In this document: in pieces, positions 12,901-24,200 of the stretch | Position numbering within the stretch: the stretch's first letter is position 1 | Layout: each line of letters starts with the position of its first letter | DNA from: Ditylenchus dipsaci | Taxonomy: Eukaryota > Nematoda > Chromadorea > Rhabditida > Anguinidae | Length of the DNA: 64,000 nucleotides | NCBI GenBank assembly: GCA_004194705.1 | Contig: SADC01001293.1 | Location: 124,001-188,000 of the forward strand | Direction: 5' to 3' | Notes under the pieces: model-generated | What the model saw: the letters and a program-made list of their open reading frames with translations, nothing else | Told to the model about the DNA's origin: nothing | Databases searched by the model: none | Made by a program: the position numbers and the translations under genes

Positions 12901-15369
12901 CCGTGGCAAAAGAGACTCTATATGCATTTTATGGTGAAGAGTACTTTTCGGAATCATGTCTAAGGTAAGTGTGTGCGCGCATCTCTAACTCTCAAGCACC
13001 TGCGCCCCGAAGGGGGCGCAGGGGGCCTGGGGCTTGGAGTTAAGATGCGCACACACACTTACCTTAGACACAAATCACTCGAAAGTGACTCCGGATGCAT
13101 GAAAAATGCATACCAGAGTTTATTTATGCGGTAGGCCCAGCCAACAAAACTATGTTCAACATCTTCTTGTTAGTGGGCCCTGAGTCATTAGTGGCCCCTT
13201 TTATTCCTTCCCTCCCAATACAGCCCTTTATCCCTTTTAATTCGAAAGGCGCCAATTCAAATTTTTCAAATATTGACTAAACAACCATGATACCACCCCC
13301 CCCCTGTGAATCGCATTTTTTTCTCAGAATTTAAAAACAGCCGGCTTTCTCATGAAATCGGGGTCGAGAAACACAAATATGATGTTATCTTCTCGATCTT
13401 ATCACTCCCCGTGGGGGGGGGGGGATTCTGTACTCAAGCCGGAATCAGGAGTGCTCGTGCTAGTCAAGAAAAGGCAAAAAACAGATTTGCAAAATGTCCG
13501 CTCTAGGCTGAGATATAAGGTCCATATGGTGGAGGTTTATTAGAGAGTGGGGATTAATAGAGAAAACGGTAGTAATTTTTTTTATCTGGAAATGGATAGT
13601 GTTTCCAAGTTTATTTTCGATTAGTGTTGTAAGATTGCATTAAAATTCTTTGCTTCAAACTTAGAACGATAAAAGACTCTTTTTGAATGAAAAACTTGCC
13701 TGTGTTTCTTTTAGCCATAGTGTCAGTGAGCTGACCAGCCACTCCGAAGTCTGCCAGTTTAGCATTCCCGTCCATGTTTAGAAGTATATTGCCTGCCTGA
13801 ATAAGCAAGCTTTTGTAATATTTCAGTAAAATAACTATAATCCTACTTTGATGTCTCTGTGAATCTTCTTTAGACTGTGCAAATAGGTAAGGCCCATTAA
13901 AGTGTCCTTTAGAATAGCGCCAATTTCCATTTCGTTTAGCGTCTTGCGCCTTAGACGCATGATGTCAGAAACTGAGCCTGCTCCGCAGTATTCCATCACT
14001 ATCTATAACTAATAACTGTTGAAAGCTATGAAATTTTTAGTTTATTATGCTAGGAATTCTGCACTTATCGACCCTTATTATGTAATAAAAAAATCGACTT
14101 TACATTGATAACTGTAAAGTTTCTAGGGTAATAAAATTATACAGTTGTCGACTCTACACTTAGAGTACAGTTATCACTACAGTTATCTATGAAAATTCCC
14201 GAATCCGGCGTGATTCCCGTTTTTTATACGGGAATCCCGAATCCCTAAAATTTTGCAAAGCCCGGTCCCGAATCCCGCCGGACTTCCAATGATCAGGCCT
14301 AGTGACAAACGTCTTTCAAACATAAAATCTTTTAACAACAACTTACCCATAGATCTGAGTTTTTGAAATATGATCCGTAATATTTGACGACATCTGGAAT
14401 TGAACTTGTAAAGTTGTTGAAATAATAGATTTAAAGGGCCATGGTCACCTGTGGAAAATTTCTCTGCTCCAATTAAAAAAAATCCGAATCGTTGAACCTC
14501 TTTACGAATTTTTCAACTTGGTTTCTAACAAAACTATACCTGAAATTCAATTCCAGGCTTTGATTTTTCAGAAACCAAATTGAAAAATCCGTGCAGATCT
14601 TCAATGATTACGAAAATTTTTTGAATTGGCGGGGATAAATTTTGAACAGATGACCATGCCTCTTTAAAAAAAACTTGGAGTCAGGGCACTAATATATATA
14701 CATTTGCTGTCACACTGCTGCATAATGGTGATCTCCTTGATTATTTCCTGTAAATCTGTGTCGACGGGCACTTTCTTTATGGCCAAGGTGTGGCCAGAGT
14801 CTTTGTGCAGGGCTTTGTGCACAGAGCCGTAGGAACTGAAAAAGTCGTGAGTTATGCTGATTCTATTTACAACAGTTGTGATTTTAATCAATGTTTTAAA
14901 ATGTATCATAAGTTTTGTTGAATAAAAATTGGCCAAAACTTTTAAAGTAATCTATTAACTGTAACATACCCTTCTCCCACTTTGCTGAGCACTTCAAAAA
15001 CATCTTCCGGAGATTTGTTTAGCTCGGTGGTTTCCAATTTGAAAGAATTCCTGAAAAGTGGGTTTTTGATTTAGTGTTTTGCGAGACAGGCTCGTTTATA
15101 TAAGCTTATGGTCAAAACATTTAAATTTGGGTGAGAACAATAGTTCACATATCTAAGGGCTTTTGAGATTTTTGAAAGTTTATTGAACCATGAAAATTTA
15201 GTTAAAACACATTTCAATAATATTTGATTACAAATCGGACTCTCAAGCGATTCTGTTCAATTATTGGGCAAGAGAATGATAAATTATTAAAATTTAGTTA
15301 AGTGAAAACTTACGGATCTATTGTGACCGGTCTATCCTCATCTTTTTCTGCGACCAATTCCGAAGACAT
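6954..15369 (-). CDS. Hippo/MST-type Ser/Thr protein kinase with SARAH domain
   Basis: Fifteen exons: 15314-15369, 14970-15050, 14702-14835, 14347-14393, 13847-14002, 13700-13796, 11657-11722, 11530-11604, 10636-10782, 10496-10591, 9585-9753, 8110-8468, 8003-8057, 7059-7111 and 6954-7004. The product, about 547 residues once two missing bases are allowed for, is the STE20 kinase that in animals phosphorylates LATS/Warts in growth control. Visible motifs: Gly loop GEGSYGSVHKAL, VAIK-type lysine in LAIKKVPVDTDLQEIIKEI, HRDIKAGNILL, DFGVAGQLTDTMAKRNT, VIGTPFWMAPELIQE, then a Ser-rich linker with PPPPSY, and a C-terminal SARAH helix ending KRQAILDAISHKKNGTVQF. The start is the first ATG in frame, 13 bases after an AG acceptor-like site. 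Frame breaks at 11590 (GG for GGG) and 10754-10757 (one base short) both lie in homopolymers. The exon ending at 13700 uses a GC donor. It matches nematode CST-1 and human STK3/4 in layout. Confidence 0.93.
7310..7395 (+). repeat. tRNA-like (SINE-type) fragment with pol III boxes
   Basis: An A-box-like TGGCGCAGTGC (7319) is followed about 45 bases on by a B-box-like GATTTGATCCC (7367). No cloverleaf with a proper anticodon stem could be drawn, so this is read as a decayed tRNA-derived repeat. It lies in the last-but-two intron of the kinase gene. Confidence 0.4.
8621..8935. mobile_element. Element built from the word TTTGGCAAAACGACATTTGC
   Basis: The ends TAGGTGATATTTGCGCAAAAG and CTTTTGGTGCAATTATCAACTAG are imperfect inverted copies. 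Both flanks inside are degenerate copies of TTTGGCAAA, CGACATTTGC and GCGCCATCGAC. It lies in a kinase intron, with no coding capacity and no clear target duplication. Confidence 0.55.
9190..9436. mobile_element. MITE, TACCGTATT/CTCTA family, copy 3
   Basis: The ends TACCGTAATTCTTCTAATAA and TTATTAGAGGAATTACGGTA are inverted copies, with CCGCCCCCCC just inside. Inner arms (TTGTGTTTTTGACC and its inverse) are shared with the copy at 53636, showing a subfamily. It lies in a kinase intron. Confidence 0.8.
9856..10390. mobile_element. Foldback element carrying the TCTAAGGTAAGT core, copy 1
   Basis: The outer arms are CACTTTACCGGAAAT and ATTTCCGGTAAAGTGTAG. The centre (10070-10200) has the conserved core: GATCAAGAGTACTTCTCGGA, then TCTAAGGTATGTTTGTGCGC, GC-rich loop, TGCATACCAGAG, GCGGTAGGC. 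Other copies of the core are near 12950, 23680, 37570, 55110 and 60150, in elements with different arms. Confidence 0.65.
10932..11272. mobile_element. MITE, TACCGTATT/CTCTA family, copy 4
   Basis: It starts TACTGTATTTCCTCTAAAG and ends TAGAGGAAACACGGTA. The word CATGGGCGCTT is repeated near each end in opposite orientations. It lies in a kinase intron. Confidence 0.7.
11849..12457. mobile_element. Near-perfect palindromic element
   Basis: The arms start TTGGTCCATTAGTTCGCGG and include GCTTATACAC and GGGTTGGCAAGGGTAGTGCT; the inverse order follows after a centre near 12020, and part of the left arm appears again further right. It has no credible gene, and open frames here are palindrome by-products. 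Confidence 0.6.
12567..13424. mobile_element. Foldback element carrying the TCTAAGGTAAGT core, copy 2
   Basis: The outer arms run from a C tract and ACGGGGAGTGATAAG to CTTATCACTCCCCGT and a G tract. The core near 12935-13140 contains TCTAAGGTAAGTGTGTGCGC, a GC-rich apical hairpin (GCGCCCCGAAGGGGGCGC), then the inverse with ACTTACCTTAGA. The arm text CATATTTGTGTTTCTCGACC is shared with the copy at 23295. Confidence 0.7.
14190..14303. repeat. Fragment built from the word CGGGATTC
   Basis: It holds several copies of GATTCCCG/CGGGAATC, matching the body of the complete hAT-like element at 44750-45547. The ends are missing or altered; the right side finishes near AGGCCTAGTG. It lies in a kinase intron. 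Confidence 0.5.
14431..14666. mobile_element. TTAA-bounded MITE (AGGGCCATGG ends), copy 1
   Basis: The left end TTAAAGGGCCATGGTCACC and right end TGACCATGCCTCTTTAA are inverted, each bounded by TTAA. The inner arms (CTTGGTTTCTAACAAAACTA and inverse) match the copies at 26692 and 39728. TTAA flanks are typical of piggyBac-type insertion (established knowledge); the assignment is inference. Confidence 0.65.
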
Positions 15370-16980
15370 TGAGTGAGTAACTAAAAGTGTCAAATGTATT
15401 ACTGAATCTTCAGTACACTATCCACAATATTGAAAGCAAAAAATAAGTGTCTGCATTGCAGTAAACTGATAATTACTACAACAACGTGCACGAATTGAAA
15501 TAATATGTGCTTATTCAACTAAAACAACTATGTAAACAGTAAAATCTGTAAGACATCACATAACCGTGTAACTTCTATACAGCAAGTTTTTTTTATTTTC
15601 CCATTTTGATTTGTTAATTTTTATTGATTTTAATTTTATTGAAATTTTTAATCTTTCTTCAGAGTTCCTTTTTTGTTGGAAAAATTGGATAAATTTTAAT
15701 TTTTTTGGTGATTTTTTTTTAAAAACCACATCTCGACTTATATTTTCCGAAAAATTCTGTACATTGGTTTTTTTAGCCTCAAACTGCGCTACAACACAGT
15801 GCTGACATATTGCTGATGATGCTTACATTGATACTGTGTATTGACTTACACTTTTTTACTTTTAAATTTTAAAGTTTCTGGCGAAATGTCATTTTTCTGG
15901 CTAGGAAAGGTATTCGTTGGCGCAGATTCGATTCCGGTCGCTCTCAAACTTTAGTTTTGGGATGGATTAGCAACTATTAAGAGGTGAAAATCATATAAGG
16001 TGCCGACAGGCGCCTGTGCTCCTAGCCTGTAAATAATGAAAAAATTAGAATCTAAATTCTAACTAAAAAAGAACTCTTTAAAAAGTTTAAAATTTTTAAT
16101 TAAATTCGACAAATCAAAGTCGAGCAATGAAAAAACACCCTGTACATTTAGCCTGCAAAAATGTCAAAGTCCAAATATTTTAGAATGCACACAAATAAAA
16201 AAATAAAAAAAAGGAAAAAAATTAAGGAAGTGAATACTTTTTTTAAGAGAGTCGTGCAATAATTGAAAGAGAGTCTTTTTAGTTTTTTTAGCTATGGCGC
16301 CAAGAAAATAATAAAAAAATGAAATTGCTAGAAACACATCCGCACAAACATGAACAAGTAGAAGAGCGAAAAATCAGGCAAGCAACTTTAAGCTTAAAGC
16401 ATTCTATGGGCACTATGACGGCAAAGAAATTTAATGTGTGCGAAAAATGACATTTGCTGTTGGATAAAGGTAAATTTTAAATAGAACTTTTTTTGATATA
16501 TCTTGTTTTTTATGAAAGAGTATTGTTAGATAATACACGGTTCTTCAACAAAAGATTACTGACAAAAGTAAAATAACCATACAAAATGAAAAGAATTACA
16601 AATATTCACCGAAATAAGGAATTTTCTGCCCTGGAACAGGCTGAACTGAAATCCACTGGCCCATATCACTGCAGAACACTCATCATGACTAACATAGATG
16701 ATACAATTAGATGAACTAGAAATAATGAAATTTGTCTGAAATCATGTCCTTTATACATATTTGAGAACATCAATGTCTTGGAATGTGCGGTTTACTGTTC
16801 TGAGGCAATTGTCTTTGGTACACTAAAGTTTAGTGACTAAACTTAGCTTTCAAGGGACCCTTTCTATTCATTGAAAGGTACGGAATGTGATAGACTTACC
16901 TGCCACATAGATTCAAGGTATACTCTTAACCGAATAATACAATTGAGGTTAAAATACTTTTTGCACAGTGCCGTCATTAT

Positions 16981-17552
16981 AAAGATGGTAATGTACCGGT
17001 TCTTTCCTGTTATCCCGACCACCTTGATTTTGCATTTTTGTGCTCAATACTTTATTTCCCAACTTAATAGCAGAAGCCCATAACGGAGCCGGGCCACACC
17101 TATCGGCTTCCGCTCAGCCGCTTTTGGAATCTACCCATAAGCCCACCTCCTACCCTACCTTCCACCACTAGGGTATGGTAGATGCTATGGATAGATTCCA
17201 AAAACGGCTGAGTGGAAGCCCATAGGTGTGGCCCGGCTCATGGGTAGATTCCAAAAGTGGCTGAGCTGAAGCCATAGGTGTGGGCTTATGGTAGGGGGTT
17301 TTTTAGATTCCCTACAAGACCGTGGTTTGGTGTGTGATAGGTGTGTGGGAGGTAGGGTGGGAGGTGGGCTTATGGGTAGAATCCAAAAGCGGCATAACGG
17401 AAGCCCATAGATGTGGGCCCGACTCCGGTTATGGGCTTCTGCTATTAAGTTGGGAAATAAAAGTATTGAGCACAAAAAAATGCAAAATTAAGGGTGGTCG
17501 GGATAACGGGAAAGAACCATTTGGTGATGATGGTAATGTAAAGATGGTAATG
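16981..17552. mobile_element. Inverted-repeat element with GCCCATAACGG/CCTATGGGCTT words
   Basis: The outer arms (GGTTCTTTCC...CCGACCACC...TTGTGCTCAATACTTT and inverse) enclose repeated words: ATGGGTAGATTCCAAAA, GCGGCTGAGCGGAAGCC and TAGGTGTGGGC in both orientations. It follows the body-of-repeated-words design seen elsewhere in the window. Confidence 0.6.
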
Positions 17553-18606
17553 TACCTATAAATAAGGTGCTGCGTTTATTGAACTCCATGCTCTAACAAA
17601 ATTTCACCCTATATGCCAGACTTGAATAATACTTTAGAAATCTGTCTTGTGTATTTTCTGTAACGAGCTCTGTCGCTTGTGTTTTCAGTTTTTCATTGAA
17701 CATCTAACTATGTATATAGTAGGTGCGGAGGTGCGAGTCGCGCCCCCTGTCGAAGCCGCGACTCTTTAATCAAAAAATGAATGAAATGATAATATGTCTT
17801 ATAAATTTTCGAATCAAAAGTGTCTTGAAGTTACCTTAGACTTACTCAAACTACCAATTCCCCAAACTACCAAAATTGTGAAGGACGGAAAATTCGATTT
17901 ATTTAAATGGGACATACGTTACCTTATGATGGCCATACCCAAAAGTCCTTTTTGACGAAAAAAATTTGCGCATGTGATACCGATCTATAAAAAAGTTTTT
18001 CACATTTAGAAAGAAAAAGTTTCATGGTCATTTTATCGAGAAGTATTTTCTTGTATCCGTATCAGTTTTCGTATAATGCGGAAACGTTTTCGTCTTTTCT
18101 GTCCAACAAAGAAACGAAAAAGACATTAATACGCAACATAAATACAAATCCAGTGATTATCTGCTAATAGCTTTAAAAAACCGCATTATTCGCCATTACC
18201 CAACTCTATACAAATCTAAAAAAAATATTGGCCATAACCCACATATAAGAAACTTAAGTCAAATCATGTAAAATGCTTTCATAAAAAAACTTACAATAAG
18301 AGTAAAGCCCATAATTAATATAATTCAAAATATATATCTACACACACTGTCGTAGTACAAAAAAGAACACGCCCGCTTCTTTGAACAAAAACTTGTGAGT
18401 GAAAACTGCTTCAAAGTTTCTTTGCTTTACAATTCAGTTATATTGTTCATAAAATCTTCATAATTATATTTAACTGAATACTCTATACCGGTGTATCACA
18501 GGTGGATTTTTATCGGAACTCGATAATGTGCTAGTTTTTCGTTAGATGTATACGATCCATACTGTGGTTCCACATGTGCGAACATTTGATATATCTATTA
18601 CATATA

Positions 18607-18748
18607 CAGACAACCCTCGATTTAACGACACCCCGATTTAACGACAGCCAAAATGAGCGAATTTGGTTCGCTTCGAAGTCAAAGTAAACCCCCAATTTAA
18701 CAACACCTCAGTCGGTCGCCAGTGTGTCGTTAAATCGAGGGTTGACTG
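18607..18748. mobile_element. TA-flanked CAGTC-type MITE (word CGATTTAACGACA)
   Basis: The ends CAGACAACCCTCGATTTAAC and GTTAAATCGAGGGTTGACTG are inverted copies flanked by TA on both sides. The word CGATTTAACGACACC is repeated directly inside the left end and inverted at the right. TA flanks and CAG...CTG ends suggest a Tc1/mariner or pogo relative (inference). Confidence 0.8.
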
Positions 18749-19879
18749 TACCTCTATTTTTTTGAAAATATTTGAGTATCTGCAAACAGTTATATATCCG
18801 CTGCAAAACCTTACAAACAAGAATAGAGGACTGATAGATATAGGTAGACAATAGATAAGTAAAAGAGACATAAAATCAGTCAGATAGACAGAAGGTCCTC
18901 TCCCCTCTAATTAAAGCATACACAACAAGAGAAAAAGGCAATGACCTTAAAAGAGGTCGGCAACCCATACAATAATATCGATTTTTTATAGCCAAATATG
19001 CATATAAGCATTGCTGCCCTGAATCAGTCGTGTCAGCTAAAAAATCTCTTTGTCCTGCAAATATCGATCAAAAAACTTGTGCAATTAGCAAACTTCCACT
19101 CGTTTAATTGTTTCGAGAGTAGCGAAAGTGTTCTTTTTGCTATCTATTGTGCTTTCAGCAGCCAATTATTATAGTCTTTCAAGATATAAATTTGTCTTGA
19201 AGAGAATTTCTCATAGTTGGAAGTGTCGTAATTTTTTGTTAATTTTTTCTTGGCTTTGACAATGTGACAATTATAGTGTATAGATGAATTTTTTTTTGAA
19301 GAGTTGTGATAGTGACAGTATGAAAGTCTGCTTAGGCAATTTTTAAATATTCGGAATCACCATCTTCTTTAGCGTGACCAATATTTTATCGATATGTCCT
19401 TAAAACAAGCTTTTTGAAAATGAGGGAAACGCAATAATTCTATACTCTTAAGGCTCATGAACAATGAGGAGGCTCTTTGAAGATTCTAAAACAAACTACT
19501 AACTAAGAATCCGCGAACAGTATCCTCTCTTTTTTCACTTTTTCCCCAAAATTATTCAGTTGGTGCTGTTTTTTATTTTTCAGTTGCTTATATAGCTTCT
19601 GACATCATATAGTTGAGATTAAGGGCTACGAAATGAGATATTAACTAAGTAAATATTGCTTCAGAAATTTAGATAAAATTTTAAGACTCCGCTAACAACC
19701 TTGTTAACAACCTCTAACCCTCCTAACTAGGATGCTTTGGAGGATTCTTTCTGGTTTACTTTAACTTTTAAAACAACATCTACTTTATAAAAAGCTCATC
19801 TGGTAGCCCTGAATTTTAGCTACAAGATGGCAATAACAGAATAATTTTTAAAAACTAAAAAAAAATTATGGCCTATTTC

Positions 19880-20090
19880 CGAGTGTGAAGTCTGGTTTAG
19901 CATCCGCAAACGGACAAAGCTTTTTTCTGGAGCAAAAAGTCTTTTTGACCCAAACAAGTTCTTTTGACTAAAAAAAAGTCTTTCTGCGCCAAATAAAAGT
20001 CTTTTTGCTCTAGCTAAATTTTGACCCAAAAAGTCTTTTTGCTTCAGAAAAAAGCTTTGTCCTCCGCAAACAGCCCCCTCATTGTGAACG
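19880..20090. repeat. Fragment built from the word AAAAAGTCTTTTTG
   Basis: Six or more degenerate copies of AGTCTTTTTG, often with GAGCAAAA or ACCCAAA spacers, lie between GCATCCGCAAACGGACAAAG and a partial inverse (TTTGTCCTCCGCAAAC). The edge sequence matches the edges of the element at 55920-56356. Confidence 0.45.
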
Positions 20091-20608
20091 CGCTTTACAC
20101 TCAAAATTTAAAAGCATCATAGTTTGATAGCTTGCTAGAAAGCTATGATCCAGGGCTACATGCTGGTAAAAAAATTGAAAATTAATGTCGTTTTTATTTC
20201 CAGTAACCAATTTGCAGAATCTTAGCGTACAAGAAAGGTCATCAAGGCCTTTTTCATGCGTTCCTGAAATGATACTTACACTTCTGATTTTCTTTTTTAC
20301 ATGTGAAAAACTGTAGAATTTTTTTAAGCTGCGCTGCGTCTTTGTTAATGAAATCTTATCTTTATCTAAAACTTATTCACGTCTTTTCCTTGAATTTTTA
20401 AAATTAATTCTATTGTTTTTAATTTTTTGCTGAAAACAGCAACTTTTTTTTCCAAAATCGTTTTTAGGCAAATTGCTTCTTATTTTCTGTTGTTCTGTAA
20501 AACAATAGAGAAAGACACCTTATACGATAGCTATTGTGTAAGAAGAAATACCAGTCTCTCAATCTTGAAAGAGTACAAAATATAACACAACAAAATTAGC
20601 CGATTCCG

Positions 20609-20984
20609 ATTTTATTACAATCACCTGAATCGCTTATCGGTAAGCAGAGCTAGCACTAAATGCAAAAAATATCCGCAGCTGCGTCTATCCTCGGGTAGAG
20701 GCCGAGGATAGACTAAGCTAACTTTTCAAAGTCAATATTTTGAGATACTTTAGTCATATTTTAAGTTTGGTAAAGCCAAAAGTACTTTTTAAACTACCAA
20801 AATGTTCCTTATAGTCTAGGCTACACACTTAGTGGAACATAATCACAATCGGCTCAAACTTGTACGATAAATTTCATTTTTAACCTCGCAGGTCTAAAAA
20901 ATATCCGCAGCTGCGGATATTGTTTTGCATTTAGTGCTAGCTCTGATTACCGATAAGCGATTCAGATGATTGTTATAAAATCTG
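20609..20984. mobile_element. Inverted-repeat element with CCGCAGCTGCGG core words
   Basis: The arms run from GATTTTATTACAATCACC, CTGAATCGCTTATCGGTAA, GAGCTAGCACTAAATGCAAA to the inverse order at 20915-20984. The palindromic word ATCCGCAGCTGCGGAT sits just inside each arm. Confidence 0.6.
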
Positions 20985-21286
20985 AAAATAAAACTTGTCT
21001 ATTTTTGTTTGCAAAAAACTGCTTTTCAAAAAGCGGACTGAACTCCGAGATATTTCACTTTTAGCCACGGAAGTTGTTACTACTATTGTTACTACGACCC
21101 CAGAAAATAAAATTTCTTGATGAGTTTCATGAATAAAATTTTCCTGTTAAAATGTCACTTGTGAAACGTTTTAAGTTTCAAGGTGGGTACCCATTAAAAA
21201 ATTTTATATTCTCTATTTATTTTTTCGGGCGTCATCTTCCGGCGCGCGATTTTCGCCTCTCCATTAATATATTAATTTCCCAGAAA

Positions 21287-24200
21287 ATGTGTTCTCAACA
21301 AAATGGCGGACATCCGGCAGTTCCTTCTTGGGATGAGTTTAACGTGGAGCAAGATGAATTAGACTATGAAGAAGAATCTGGTACTAGAGAGGCTCAGCAA
21401 GCTCAAGAATGTGGACCTAACTTGCCGCCAGGTAAATTACCTTCTTCTGACTCTCCAAAAAATCTAATATCTTTCAATGTAGGATTTGGCAACGAGGATT
21501 CGCAAGAGGGACCTAGTTCTTCAAATATTGTCGATGACTTCACTATTCCTAACGGTAAATTATTTTCTTTTATGTGCAGGACAGGGTTAGTGAAATTTGG
21601 CCGATAATAATCCACAAAATAGGCCACATTTGGCCGATTTTGTGGTCGATCGGCTAAATGTTGCCAACCCTGGTAGAAAAAACAAAGTGGTTTGCGTTTA
21701 GATCATGACGAAGAGCCAGATGATCCTGATCCGAATTCGGAGCGAAACCACAGGTTTAATTTGGTAAAACACAAATCAATTACAATTCATAAATGCCGAC
21801 TAGAGTGGAATGGGGTAGTGCAGATTCGACATGTCGATTAGTTACTGCGTTTCACAGCACTTTAAAAAAAACTTCTAAAATCACCATTTCTTTATTTTTC
21901 TGGAATCGCTTTTTTCTCTGTTTGCAGAGAAAAAATCGATGTAAAAATGATTACAGAACAACTTTTAAAAGGCCAGAAATGGTAATTAAGCGTATAATTT
22001 AAAAAAATTAAAGGGAAGATTTAAAACTAGAAGACCAATTTTTTATATATAAATACACTTATTGTATCACATTTTTTGTTTATAAACACAATGCCGATAG
22101 TTTGCGACAGCCCAATTTTAGTCAATTCAACAAAAATTATTATCAAATCATTCTCGGCCTTCTCTATAATGACTCTCAAGGGACCGATCAAAACTGAGTC
22201 GCTATGGAGAGCATCGTTCCAAAGATGTTCTTATTATTTATATAATAATATTATTATATAATACTTAACATAAACTGCACCGAAAAAGGTAAAAGAATAT
22301 TTAGTAAAAGGCACATTTGATGAAAAAACTTTTTGGTAAAAATTTTTTTTGGTAAAGGCACATTTGGTAAATTTTCTTTAAAGGCGCATACCAGCGCGTT
22401 ACACCGCAAATTAAGGCGCGGACCAGCAATTTTTTCAAAATCGTGCATGTCACTCATTTCAACTCAAATCTGATATTTATGATTTTATCCTACTTTTGAA
22501 AAGTAGGCAGAAAACTTTCGTCGTATCAGGCAGAATGCTTATAGAAAGCAGTCATGGGAAAAAGAAATTTCTGGTACCCGCCTTAATTGCAGTGTAACGC
22601 GCTGGTATGCCCCTTAAGTGAAGGCACATTTGATAAATTTTTTTGTCTGTGCTACACAATCTGCAACACGAAAAGAACCTGAAATGGCCGTTACCAATTT
22701 TTTTTCACCAAATGTGACTTTACCAAAAAACTTTTATCAAATGTGCCTTTATCAAAAATAATTACCAAAAGTTTTTTTACCAAATGTGCCGTTTACCAAA
22801 TTTCTTTACGTTATTCGGTACACGCATAAGCAGAGAACATCCTAAAAAAGTACTTCTTTACACGCATCACCTAGGTCGCAGGTTCTAATATCCTTGGGCG
22901 CATACCCTATTTTGACTTATGTCATCATAGAGTACTTTCACATAAAAAATATCCTCTTATAACACTTTACCTTCTAAAACCATCAAAAATCGCCCAGCGA
23001 CAGATTGCGACAGTTTAAATTGCGACAAAACCATCGGTATTTTTCGGCGAATATTTGCCGAACAATGCCAATGATTTTGTCGCAATTTGAATTGTCGCAA
23101 TCTATCGCTGGCCCAAAAATCACAAAAGTCGTTATATAGAGCAGCTCTTTCAGCAGTTGGACCAGTGTTGTAAATCCTAGAATTGCAGCACCGGCACCAG
23201 CTCACGGCACCGGTGCGGTACCGTGAGCTGCCGGTGCCGAACCGGTGCCACTTACAACACTAGTTGGGACCGATAAGCTGGGTCGCTAGGCTAGACTTTA
23301 CTTGGCCCCCCCCACGGCTGACTTACTTTCGAGGTGAATTTTTTAAAAGCCGATTGCATATTTGTGTTTCTCGACCCGGATTTTTACGGGAAATGATCAT
23401 CAGATTCTGTGAAAGTGAAAAAAAAATTTTTGGATTTGCCTTGGTCCTCCAAGGTAAAATTTTAGAAAATTTGAAAAAAAATATTTTTTAAATTGGCGCC
23501 TTTTGAATTTTAAAGGGATTAAGGGCTGTATTGGGAGGGGAAGGGAATAAAAGGGCCACTAATCACACATGGCCACTAACAAGAAGATGTTGAACATAGT
23601 TTTGAATACTGGGCCTACCGCATAAATAAACTCTGGTATGCATGCTTTTTCATGCATCCAGAGTCACTTTCGAGTGATTTGTGTCTAAGGTATGTGGGTG
23701 TGTGCATCTCAACTCCAAGCCCCTGCGCCCCGAAGAGTTAGAAATGCGCACACAAACATACCTTAGACATGAGTCCGAGAAGTACTCTTGATCATAAAAT
23801 GCATATAGAGTCTCTTTTTGCCACGACCCAGTTGAAAAACATGGTGAGGCAGTCGAAGAATACATATATTTACTTTTCTATTTTTCTGCCATGAAAGTGG
23901 CCCCCTTTTATTCCCTTCCCTCCCAATACAGCCCTTAATCCCTTTAAAATTCAAAAGGCGCCTATTTAAAAATATTTTTTTTTCAAATATTTTAAAATTT
24001 CACCTTGGGGGACCAAGGCAAATCCCAAAAAATTTTTTTCACTTTCACAGAATCTGATGATCATTTCCCGTAAAAATCCGGGTCGAGAAACACAAATATG
24101 CAATCGGTTTTTAAAAATTCGCCTCGAAAGTAAGTCAGCCGTGGGGGGGGGGGGGGGCAAGTAAAGTGTTACCGTCGCTATAGAGAGCCGTGACTGTATA

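Larger units (their letters stand above)
11809..13571. mobile_element. MITE, TACCGTATT/CTCTA family, copy 5, carrying two nested foldback elements
   Basis: The left end TACCGTATTTTCTCTATTAA and right end TTAATAGAGAAAACGGTA belong to the family. Between them lie a palindrome of about 600 bases (11849-12457) and a second foldback of about 860 bases (12567-13424). This 1.76-kb composite accounts for most of the kinase intron between exons 6 and 7. Confidence 0.7.
15370..21286. other. Divergent intergenic region between kinase and GPALPP1-like genes
   Basis: This 5.9-kb stretch should hold both promoters. It contains an inverted element (16981-17552), a TA-flanked CAGTC-type MITE (18607-18748), a GTCTTTTTG-rich repeat (19880-20090) and an inverted repeat (20609-20984). 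A tRNA-like B-box (GATTCGATTCC, near 15926) also occurs. No coding exon was recognised. Confidence 0.5.
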
